From: an uncultured Eubacteriales bacterium
GTDB lineage: Bacteria > Bacillota > Clostridia > Oscillospirales > Oscillospiraceae
Assembly (NCBI GenBank): GCA_900543085.1
Contig: UQQF01000039.1
Span: 1 to 19,397, forward strand
Reading direction: 5' to 3'
DNA length: 19,397 bases
Made by a program: the position numbers and the translations under genes. The notes under the pieces were generated by a model, which was given only the letters and a program-made list of their open reading frames with translations, was not told the origin of the DNA and ran no database searches. Shown here piece by piece: positions 1 through 6,365 of the stretch (the first letter of the stretch is position 1; each line of letters starts with the position of its first letter).

Positions 1-59
1 AGCACGTCTACGCCTGCACCCGCTGCCTGCGCAGCGGAAAGGTCACCCGCGCGGTCTGA
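1..59 (+). CDS. rpmB: 50S ribosomal protein L28, C-terminal end (partial)
   Basis: Only the last 18 codons are in the window, in frame from position 3, with TGA at 57-59. They read HVYACTRCLRSGKVTRAV, which matches the C-terminus of bacterial L28, a large-subunit ribosomal protein. The C-T-R-C pair is the second half of the zinc-ribbon motif of the cysteine-containing L28 type; the first pair would lie upstream of the window. A strong terminator follows directly, so rpmB ends its own transcription unit here. The call rests on a short but very characteristic tail. Confidence 0.85.
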   Translation, partial: HVYACTRCLRSGKVTRAV

Positions 60-73
60 GCCGTGCGCAGCCT

Positions 74-118
74 AAGCCGCGCCGGGAGGGAGAACTGTCC
101 CACCCGGCGCGGCTTTGC
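74..118 (+). terminator. Intrinsic terminator after rpmB
   Basis: AAGCCGCGCCGGG at 74-86 pairs perfectly with CCCGGCGCGGCTT at 103-115, a 13-bp GC-rich stem that runs into a short T run. It starts 15 bases after the rpmB stop codon. Confidence 0.75.
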
Positions 119-146
119 CTATATGTCCGGGCTGCCCCTCCGGCAA

Positions 147-175
147 TTGACAACGCACAGGGGCGATGCTATAAT
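147..175 (+). promoter_or_regulatory. SigA-type promoter of the CNNM gene pair
   Basis: TTGACA at 147-152 and TATAAT at 170-175 are both perfect consensus hexamers separated by the optimal 17 bp. Transcription should start near 182, giving a leader of about 70 nt before the ATG at 252. A second TATAAT at 188-193 has no matching -35. The leader is too short to hold a known magnesium riboswitch. Confidence 0.85.
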
Positions 176-251
176 TTACAATCAGATTATAATGTGCCCT
201 TGCTTTACATAGGCATAGAACAATACATCACACGGGGAGTGATAGTCCTTT

Positions 252-1541
252 ATGGACGCAGGCAGTATATCATGCACGATAGCGGCGCTGGCGATGCTGC
301 TGCTGGCGGGGTATTTCACGCTGGTGGAGGCGGCCTTTTCAAACGCCTCGCGTGCACGCATAAAGGCGCTGGAGGATTCCGAGCGCCGGACTCGCCGCGC
401 CCTGAGCGTGCTCGACGACTGGGAGCGCGCCCGCGGCGCGATACTCATTGGCACCAACCTCGCCCATGTGGCTCTGGCCGCGCTGGTGACCTACGTGGCA
501 ATCGACGTCTGGCCGCTGTGGAGCGCGGCGGTCGCCGCCGTGTGCGCGGCGCTGCTGGTGTTTTTCCTGGCCGAGGCCATACCCAAGTGCCTGGCCGTCC
601 GCCGCGCCGAGCGCGTTTGCCTGGCCACGGCGCTGTCGCTGAAGTTCTTTACGGCGGTCTTCAGGCCGGTGTACTTCCTGTTTGCGGCCATCGGCCGCGG
701 CATAGCGCGCTTTACAAAGGGCGACGCCGAGGTGTCGGTCACCGAGGATGAGCTATACGACATAATCGAGGACATGACCGACCAGGGCAGCCTGGACACC
801 GAGCGCGGGGAGCTGGTCAGCAGCGCGCTGCAATTCGCGGACCTGACCGCGGAGAACATCCTCACCGCCCGCGTGGACGTGGCCGCCATAGACGTGGAGT
901 GGGACGCTGCAAAGGTGCTGGACTTCATCAAGCGCGAGCGGCACTCGCGCCTGCCCGTGTACTCCGAGAGCGTGGACAACATCATAGGCGTGCTGCAGAT
1001 ACGCAAGTACATACGCGAGTACCTCGCGCACGGCGAGCAGGCCGACCAGCGCGCCCTGCTGGACGAGGCGTATTTTGTCAGCCGCGACATGAAGATAGAC
1101 GAGCTGCTCTCTGTCATGAGCGCGAAGAAGCTCAACATGGCCGTGGTCAACGACGGCTACGGTGGCACGCTGGGCATAGTCACGGTGGAGGACATACTCG
1201 AGGAGCTCGTCGGCGAGATCTGGGACGAGGACGACGTGGTCGAGGAGAGCTTTGTGCCCCTGGGCGGAGGCCGGTACGAGGTCGACGCGGAGAGCCCTGT
1301 GGGCGAGACGCTTGAAAAGCTCGGCCTGGACACGAAGGAGCTCCCTGACGAGGACGAATACAAGCTCATGGGCGAGTGGGCGTACGAGCAGTTCGACCGC
1401 ATACCCTCCACGCGCGAGAGCTTCAAATGGGGCCGTCTGAATGTGACCGTCAGCGAGATGCGCCAGAACCGCATAGTCAAGCTCGTCTGCCGCGTCGAGC
1501 CTGAACCGGAGACGGACACGGAAGGGGGCGAGGCGAAGTGA
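252..1541 (+). CDS. CNNM/CBS-domain membrane protein (HlyC/CorC family), first paralog
   Basis: This 429-residue protein has the full domain order of the CorB/CNNM family, integral membrane proteins linked to Mg2+ (and Co2+) efflux. The N-terminal CNNM membrane domain covers about residues 1-150, with hydrophobic segments near 8-28, 62-84, 90-112 and 125-148. A CBS pair follows (about 203-262 and 268-325; HSRLPVYSESVDNIIG at 231-246, DGYGGTLGIVTVEDILEELVGEI at 301-323). A CorC_HlyC domain ends the protein (about 336-415). The usual GEI-P-K motif of the membrane domain reads AEAIPK here (107-112). The start has GGGGAG at 234-239, 12 nt upstream. The stop overlaps the next gene's start by 4 nt, so the two are translationally coupled. 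The old name hemolysin is misleading; the ion carried cannot be read from sequence. Confidence 0.88.
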   Translation: MDAGSISCTIAALAMLLLAGYFTLVEAAFSNASRARIKALEDSERRTRRALSVLDDWERARGAILIGTNLAHVALAALVTYVAIDVWPLWSAAVAAVCAALLVFFLAEAIPKCLAVRRAERVCLATALSLKFFTAVFRPVYFLFAAIGRGIARFTKGDAEVSVTEDELYDIIEDMTDQGSLDTERGELVSSALQFADLTAENILTARVDVAAIDVEWDAAKVLDFIKRERHSRLPVYSESVDNIIGVLQIRKYIREYLAHGEQADQRALLDEAYFVSRDMKIDELLSVMSAKKLNMAVVNDGYGGTLGIVTVEDILEELVGEIWDEDDVVEESFVPLGGGRYEVDAESPVGETLEKLGLDTKELPDEDEYKLMGEWAYEQFDRIPSTRESFKWGRLNVTVSEMRQNRIVKLVCRVEPEPETDTEGGEAK

Positions 1542-2806
1542 GCGGATACATCATAGGCTTCATCGCGCTGCTGGCGCTGTCCGCGCTGTTCTCTGCCGCC
1601 GAGAGCGCCTACACCGAGTGCAACCGGCTGAGGATAGAGTCCGCCGCCGAGGAGGGCAAGCGCTCCGCCGCCACGGCGCTGAAGATGCTCGACCGCTTTG
1701 ACTCCACCATAAACGCCATACTGCTGGGCAACAGCCTGGCGAACATCTCCGCCACCGCCGTGGCCTGCACGGCCGGCGTCGTCCTGACCGGCGGCATGGA
1801 GTGGATGTGGCTGGCCGCGGTCTGCGCGCTGGTGCTGATACTGCTCTTTGGCGAGATACTGCCCCGGAGCATAGCGGGCAAGAACGCGAACCGCCTGGCG
1901 CTGAGCCTCGCCAAGCCGGTGAGGGTGCTGACGCTTATCGTGACGCCGCTGAGCTGGCTGTTCGGCTCCGTGGCCAGGCTGATGACCCACCCGGAGCGCG
2001 GCTCCGAGCTTGGGGAGGACGACGAGGCCGCGGTGGAGGAGCTGCAGAGCATCATCGACACCGCCGCGGACGAGAGCGTGCTGGACGAGAACCGCAGCGA
2101 GCTGCTGCGCAGCGCGCTGGAGTTCTCCGAGCTGAGCGCCAGCGAGGCCATGACCGCGCGCGTCGACGTCGACGCCATAGACATAGACGACGACTGGGAG
2201 GACATCCTGGCCGAGATAGAGAACAGCAGGCACTCCCGCCTGCCGGTGTACGAGGACAGCATCGACAACATCATAGGCTTCCTCTACCTGAACCACTTCC
2301 TCAAGGCCATGACCGAGAACCCGCATCCGGACATACGCGGTATGCTCATGGAGCCGCTGTACGTCTACAAGACCGTCAAGCTGCCCCAGGTGCTCTCCGA
2401 GCTGAGACACGCCAAAAAGCACCTCGCCATCGTCACCGACGAGTACGGCGGCACGCTGGGCGTCATATCCCTCGAGGACGTGCTCGAGCAGATAGTCGGC
2501 GAGATCTGGGACGAGACGGACGAGGTCGAGACGGAGGTCGTTGAAAAGGCCGAGGGCGAATACGAGATAGACGGCGACATGACCATCTCAGACTTCCTGG
2601 AGCTGGTCGGGCTGGACGAGGACGAGTTCGAGTGCGAGAGCGACACCGCCGGCGGCTGGACGCTCGAGATGTTCGGGCGCTTCCCGGAGGCCGGGGACAG
2701 CTTTGAGTACGGGAACCTCACCGTCACCGTCCTGGCCATGGATAAGCAGCGCGTGGATAAGCTCCTTGTCCGCCGCCGCGAGGAACCCGCGGAGGACGGG
2801 GAATAA
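1538..2806 (+). CDS. CNNM/CBS-domain membrane protein (HlyC/CorC family), second paralog
   Basis: This 422-residue paralog of the preceding gene has the same order: CNNM domain (about 1-150), two CBS domains (about 205-262 and 268-325) and a C-terminal CorC_HlyC domain (about 335-412). The CBS region carries SRHSRLPVYEDSIDNIIG (230-247) and DEYGGTLGVISLEDVLEQIVGEIWDE (301-326). The membrane motif is the more canonical GEILPR (105-110). Translation starts at GTG 1538, overlapping the upstream TGA as GTGA, with a GGGGG-rich ribosome binding site at 1524-1528. Coupled expression suggests the two products are made in matched amounts, perhaps as a heterodimer, since CNNM/CorC proteins are dimers; that is inference. 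Neither protein has a cytochrome or toxin feature. A bidirectional terminator follows immediately. Confidence 0.88.
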   Translation: MSGYIIGFIALLALSALFSAAESAYTECNRLRIESAAEEGKRSAATALKMLDRFDSTINAILLGNSLANISATAVACTAGVVLTGGMEWMWLAAVCALVLILLFGEILPRSIAGKNANRLALSLAKPVRVLTLIVTPLSWLFGSVARLMTHPERGSELGEDDEAAVEELQSIIDTAADESVLDENRSELLRSALEFSELSASEAMTARVDVDAIDIDDDWEDILAEIENSRHSRLPVYEDSIDNIIGFLYLNHFLKAMTENPHPDIRGMLMEPLYVYKTVKLPQVLSELRHAKKHLAIVTDEYGGTLGVISLEDVLEQIVGEIWDETDEVETEVVEKAEGEYEIDGDMTISDFLELVGLDEDEFECESDTAGGWTLEMFGRFPEAGDSFEYGNLTVTVLAMDKQRVDKLLVRRREEPAEDGE

Positions 2807-2814
2807 AGCCATAA

Positions 2815-2844
2815 AAAATGCACCGGTCAAGGCCGGTGCATTTT
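2815..2844. terminator. Bidirectional terminator between convergent genes
   Basis: AAAATGCACCGG (2815-2826) and CCGGTGCATTTT (2833-2844) form a perfect 12-bp stem with a 6-nt loop. The A tract on the left and T tract on the right let it end both the plus-strand CNNM operon and the minus-strand lipoprotein transcript. Confidence 0.9.
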
Positions 2845-2860
2845 CGTGCTTATTTTACGC

Positions 2861-3505
2861 TCAGCTCGGGTAGTGTATCATTGCGAGGTCTATGTCCTGG
2901 AAGTCGTCCTCGTATATCGTCCAGACGTTGTTGTCGTCGCGCTTGACCTGCACGACCATCTCGACGGGGTCGAGGTAGCCCACGCTGTCCAGGTTGTCGC
3001 GGCAGAGCTGGATGAAGGCCTCCGCCCAGGCGGCGTCGTAGGCCTCGTAGGTGTCAAAGGTCTGGTTGTTGAGCTCGGTGATGACCGGCTCGGACTGGTC
3101 GACGACCTTCTGCATGATGTCTATGGGGTAGATGGTGAGCTGGACTCCATAGGTGGTGTCGTCGACCTTTGTGGACTCGCCCACCTCATAGCGCGAGTGG
3201 GAGTAGATCTCCTTGTAGAGCTCCACCAGTTCGTTCGTCAGCTCCTCCGTGGGGTAGGTGATGTCGAAGTAGTACGTGAAGAATTCGGCCTCGGTCTGAA
3301 GCCCCTGCAGATAGTTGGCCTCGGCCTCGTCTGCGGTGATGTCGACCAGCTCCAGGAACTCGTCGCTGTACTTGCCGAGATAGATCTCGTCCAGGTTGCC
3401 CTGAACCAGAGTGCGCGAGACGTCCTCCATTGCCCCGCAGCCGGCAAGCGACAGTGCAAGCGCGAGCGCGAGCGCCAGCGCCGCCAAGCGTTTTGCTCTT
3501 TTCAT
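2861..3505 (-). CDS. Small secreted lipoprotein of unknown function
   Basis: This 214-residue protein begins with a positively charged n-region (MKRAKR), an Ala/Leu-rich hydrophobic core and a lipobox L20-A21-G22-C23, so it should be lipidated on Cys23 and anchored outside the membrane. The mature part is acidic and rich in Tyr, Asp and Glu, with few cysteines and no catalytic motif that I recognise. The overall look is like small clostridial lipoproteins with DUF4878/DUF5105-type folds, but I cannot assign one. The start is supported by AAGGAG (complement of 3514-3519) 8 nt upstream. It lies 105 bp downstream of the Gx-transporter gene on the same strand with no clear promoter or U-tract terminator between, so it may belong to that transcript. 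Confidence 0.8.
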   Translation of the reverse strand: MKRAKRLAALALALALALSLAGCGAMEDVSRTLVQGNLDEIYLGKYSDEFLELVDITADEAEANYLQGLQTEAEFFTYYFDITYPTEELTNELVELYKEIYSHSRYEVGESTKVDDTTYGVQLTIYPIDIMQKVVDQSEPVITELNNQTFDTYEAYDAAWAEAFIQLCRDNLDSVGYLDPVEMVVQVKRDDNNVWTIYEDDFQDIDLAMIHYPS

Positions 3506-3610
3506 ATTTTGTTCTCCTTTTCCCTTATTGATAACGCCCGTTGAGACGCTATAGGCTTTTAACCGCCGCCCCCCCTGGCGGCCGCGAGGGAATATGCGGT
3601 GCAGCGCGGC

Positions 3611-4114
3611 TCAAAGCAGCCGTGACTTCCTGACTGCACGTATGAGGAACATGCTGGCGAGGCCGGTGAACACACCGGTCACGACTCCGCTGGCCGCGAG
3701 AGCCAGGCCGTAGACTATCAGCCCGGGAGTCTGCGTGATGAGTATTGCGACGAGCAGCTGCCCGGCGTTGTGCGCCAGGGCGGCGAACACGCTGACCACC
3801 CAGAGCAGCTTCTCCGGGAACACGCCTACCAGAACGCACATGACTATGTAGGCGAACACTCCGCCTGCGACGGAGAACAGGAAGGCGGAAAAGCCCCCCG
3901 CAAATACGCTGCCCAGCACAAGCCTGACCGCGAGTATCGCAAGCGCGTCCCGGCGGCCGAGCAGCACCATGGCCACAAGCGTGACTATGTTGGCCAGACC
4001 CAGCTTGACGCCGGGGATGGCGACAAGGGGCGGTATCTGGCTCTCCGCCACGAATATTGTCAGCGCCACGGCGGCGAGCGCCGCGCAGAGCGCTATGCGT
4101 TTGGATGCCTTCAT
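3611..4114 (-). CDS. Gx transporter family membrane protein
   Basis: This 167-residue, very hydrophobic protein with about five membrane segments matches the Gx transporter family, also annotated as heptaprenyl diphosphate synthase component I. Diagnostic stretches are PGVKLGLANIVTL (34-46), the Gly/Ala-rich RLVLGSVFAGGFSAFLFSVAGG (64-85) and AHNAGQL (114-120). The size and topology resemble ECF-transporter S components. The start ATG overlaps the stop of the NusG-II gene as ATGA, so the two are coupled. This pair recurs in clostridia beside quinone, ApbE-flavinylation or electron-transfer genes. The related Listeria pair EetB/EetA is, as I recall it, needed for extracellular electron transfer. 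No flavinylated partner is visible here, so the substrate is unknown. Confidence 0.82.
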   Translation of the reverse strand: MKASKRIALCAALAAVALTIFVAESQIPPLVAIPGVKLGLANIVTLVAMVLLGRRDALAILAVRLVLGSVFAGGFSAFLFSVAGGVFAYIVMCVLVGVFPEKLLWVVSVFAALAHNAGQLLVAILITQTPGLIVYGLALAASGVVTGVFTGLASMFLIRAVRKSRLL

Positions 4115-4476
4115 GCCTCGTCCTCCGGGTTGAGTATGTCGATGACCAGGCCGTGGGGCACGCAGGCTATGGGCACATAGCCGCCGGAGATAGCGCCCTG
4201 CCTGACGCAGACCTGGTCGGGGCAGTCGGCGCTGACCACCTGGATGGAGCCGTGCTCCACGCGGATGCGGTTCGTGCCCAAGTCCGTGGTCACGTCAAAC
4301 TCGTAGGGCATGACTACGGCGTCAAGCTCTATCTCCTCGTACAGCTCGCCGTCGAGCCAGATGCGGGCCACCGCGCCCTCCGCCTTGCCGCTGGAGCGCA
4401 GCCAGAGAAACGCCGCGAGCCCTATGACAAACACGACGGAGAACATTATTGCCCAGAATTTCGTCTTACGTACCAT
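4111..4476 (-). CDS. NusG domain II-containing membrane-anchored protein
   Basis: This 121-residue protein has one N-terminal membrane anchor (about 8-26) followed by an extracytoplasmic NusG-domain-II fold. The family signature is clear: ADCPDQVCVRQG (83-94) and CVPHGLVI (105-112), leaving Cys85, Cys90 and Cys105 as possible redox or metal ligands. It does not contain the transcription-factor part of NusG. It is coupled to the Gx-transporter gene through a 4-nt overlap. No Shine-Dalgarno sequence is present upstream of the ATG at 4476, and the best promoter places the transcript start at or next to that ATG, so the mRNA may be leaderless. An internal Met11 also lacks a ribosome binding site and would cut into the anchor, so it is not a better start. 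Confidence 0.85.
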   Translation of the reverse strand: MVRKTKFWAIMFSVVFVIGLAAFLWLRSSGKAEGAVARIWLDGELYEEIELDAVVMPYEFDVTTDLGTNRIRVEHGSIQVVSADCPDQVCVRQGAISGGYVPIACVPHGLVIDILNPEDEA

Positions 4477-4482
4477 GGATTC

Positions 4483-4511
4483 ATTTTAAGATACAAGACA
4501 CTAGTTGTCAA
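4483..4511 (-). promoter_or_regulatory. Promoter of the NusG-II/Gx-transporter operon
   Basis: On the minus strand TTGACA (4511-4506, perfect -35) is followed after 17 bp by TAAAAT (4488-4483). Only six bases separate the -10 from the ATG at 4476, so transcription would begin on or beside the start codon. The same TTGACA is part of the outermost of three phased repeats. Confidence 0.6.
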
Positions 4512-4533
4512 GCAGTTGTCAATCCATTGTCAA
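4505..4533. repeat. Three TTGTCAA direct repeats at 11-bp phasing (candidate operator)
   Basis: TTGTCAA occurs at 4505-4511, 4516-4522 and 4527-4533, exactly 11 bp from start to start, one DNA helical turn. The first repeat supplies the -35 of the minus-strand promoter, the third the -35 of the plus-strand promoter. Direct repeats with 11-bp phasing at -35 are the usual binding pattern of OmpR/PhoB-type response regulators. No such regulator is encoded in the window, so the binder is unknown. Confidence 0.6.
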
Positions 4534-4555
4534 ACCGGTTACAAAATGATATAAT
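4527..4555 (+). promoter_or_regulatory. SigA-type promoter of the FHA-SEDS/PBP operon
   Basis: TTGTCA at 4527-4532 and a perfect TATAAT at 4550-4555 are separated by 17 bp. The start should be near 4562, giving a leader of about 28 nt with a good GGAGGT before the ATG at 4590. Confidence 0.78.
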
Positions 4556-4589
4556 CAGCCGGTGAAACTTTCGCTTTGGAGGTGCGGCG

Positions 4590-6365
4590 ATGCCGGACGT
4601 ATCGGAGCTTGTCGGATATATAATAGGCAGCACTCGGTATATTCTGCCGCTGCTGGCGCTGTGGGTGCTGGCGCGGTGCCTGCGCAGCATGCTGCGCGAC
4701 CGATATGAGCCTGAAACCTGGGCCTACCTCGTTGACCTGAACGGGGACAGGCACCCGGTCAACCACTGGGAGTGCATAATAGGCCGCTCGCGCTCGGCCG
4801 ACGTCGTGCTGGAGGCGCCCAGCGTCTCGCGCGTCCACGCCAGCCTGCAGCGCGACGGAGGCGGGTACTGGACGGTGTCCGACCTGCGCAGCAAGGGCGG
4901 AACCTTTGTCAACGGCGACGAGGCCGACGTGCTCGACCCCGTGCGCGACGGGGACGTGCTGGACTTCGCCGGCGAGGAGCTGGTGTTCCAGGAGGTCAGC
5001 CGCGACGAGCGCGAATGGCTCGAGCGCAGGCGCACCGCCCCCGGGCGCTTCGTGGGACCGGGCGTGACGCTGCTGATACTGACGCTGTTCCAGGCGTTTT
5101 TGACGCTGGAGTTCACGGTCACGGCGGCCGACGAGTACCTCACTCCCATCTGCCTGGCCTTCGCGGCGCTCATAGTGCTGGAGTGGTTCTGCTATCTGGT
5201 CATGCGCTCCGTGCGCCGCACGGGCTTTGAGCCGGAGACGATAGCGTTTTTCCTCAGCACGCTGGGTATGGAGGTCTGCGCGTCGAGCACGCCGGACGAG
5301 ATGTTCCGCCAGGTGCTGTTTCTGATAATCGGCGTGGCGCTGTTTTTCGTCCTCGGCTGGTGGCTGAGGGATCTGCGCCGCGTCAAGGCCGTGCGGATGC
5401 TGGCCGCGCTGGCGGCCATGGGTCTGCTGGCGATAACCGTGGTGCTGGGCGAGGTTCGCGGCGGCGCGGGCAACTGGCTCAACTTCGGCTCGTTCACCAT
5501 ACAGCCCAGCGAGCTGGTCAAGGTGCTGTACATCTACACCGGAGCGGCCACGCTCGACCGGCTGTTCGCAAGGCGGAACCTGTTCGGCTTCATCGTCTTC
5601 TCCGCCATCTGCGTCTGCGCCCTGGCGCTGATGGGCGACTTCGGCACGGCGCTCATCTTCTTTGCGACCTTCCTTGTCATAGCCTTCATGCGCTCCGGCA
5701 GCTTCGCCACGGTCTTCCTCGCCGTCGCGGGCGCGGGCATGGGCGGCTTCCTGGTGCTGAGCGTCAAGCCCTACGTGCTGGAGCGCTTCGCCACCTGGGG
5801 CCACGCCTGGGAGGACGTCTGGGACAGCGGCTACCAGCAGACCCACGCCATGAGCGCGGCCGCCTCCGGCGGACTGTTCGGGCGCGGCGCGGGCGAGGGC
5901 GGCCTGGTCGACATCACGGCGGCGGACACGGACATGGTCTTCGCGGTGCTCAGCGAGGAGCTGGGGCTGCTGATTGCCGTGCTCGCCATGCTCGCGGTCA
6001 TCGCGCTGGCGTTCTTCACCGTGCGCAACGCGGCGCGCGGGCGCAGCACCTTCTACGTCATAGCCGGCTGCGCGGCGGTGAGCCTGATGATGGTGCAGAT
6101 GGGTCTCAACATCTTCGGCTCGCTGGACATCCTGCCGTTCACGGGCGTGACCTTCCCCTTCGTGTCGAAGGGCGGCACCTCGCTGATAGCCTGCTGGATG
6201 CTGCTGGCCTTTGTCAAGGCCACGGACACGCGGCGCGACGCCAGCTTTGTTGTCAGCCGCGACCCCAAGACTCCGGACGAGGAGTACGAGGAGGACTACG
6301 AAGAAGACGGCGATTACGAGGAGAACACCCCTCAGAATGACCCCGGAAGGGAGGGTGCTGTATGA
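4590..6365 (+). CDS. FHA domain fused to FtsW/RodA/SpoVE (SEDS) glycosyltransferase
   Basis: This 591-residue protein joins a signalling domain to a peptidoglycan polymerase. After a first membrane segment (about 17-34) comes a cytoplasmic FHA domain (about 45-136) with the phosphothreonine-binding residues G65-R66-S67 and S80-R81-V82-H83, plus GGTFVNG (103-109). The SEDS part (about 155-545) has roughly ten membrane helices, NWLNFGSFTIQPSELVK (295-311), the loop ADTDMVFAVLSEELG (445-459) in which Asp448 aligns with the catalytic Asp of RodA/FtsW, and PFTGVTFPFVSKGG (516-529), with SKGG instead of the usual SYGG. It should polymerise lipid II glycan strands at the membrane. A very acidic tail (563-580) follows. 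GGAGGT lies 6 nt before the ATG. The stop overlaps the PBP start (ATGA). The FHA domain suggests control by a Ser/Thr kinase, encoded elsewhere. Confidence 0.92.
   Translation: MPDVSELVGYIIGSTRYILPLLALWVLARCLRSMLRDRYEPETWAYLVDLNGDRHPVNHWECIIGRSRSADVVLEAPSVSRVHASLQRDGGGYWTVSDLRSKGGTFVNGDEADVLDPVRDGDVLDFAGEELVFQEVSRDEREWLERRRTAPGRFVGPGVTLLILTLFQAFLTLEFTVTAADEYLTPICLAFAALIVLEWFCYLVMRSVRRTGFEPETIAFFLSTLGMEVCASSTPDEMFRQVLFLIIGVALFFVLGWWLRDLRRVKAVRMLAALAAMGLLAITVVLGEVRGGAGNWLNFGSFTIQPSELVKVLYIYTGAATLDRLFARRNLFGFIVFSAICVCALALMGDFGTALIFFATFLVIAFMRSGSFATVFLAVAGAGMGGFLVLSVKPYVLERFATWGHAWEDVWDSGYQQTHAMSAAASGGLFGRGAGEGGLVDITAADTDMVFAVLSEELGLLIAVLAMLAVIALAFFTVRNAARGRSTFYVIAGCAAVSLMMVQMGLNIFGSLDILPFTGVTFPFVSKGGTSLIACWMLLAFVKATDTRRDASFVVSRDPKTPDEEYEEDYEEDGDYEENTPQNDPGREGAV

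Noticed and set aside
3563..3590. Hairpin GCCGCC/GGCGGC downstream of the Gx-transporter gene as a terminator
   Set aside because: The stem is only 6 bp and the minus strand has no T run after it, so I left the lipoprotein as possibly co-transcribed.
4539..5846. Long minus-strand open frame opposite the FHA-SEDS gene, and similar long frames at 1157-2422, 6332-7576, 7742-8893 and 15414-16796
   Set aside because: They are shadows caused by high GC content, with composition rich in Ala, Arg, His, Gln and Val and no domain, opposite well-supported genes.
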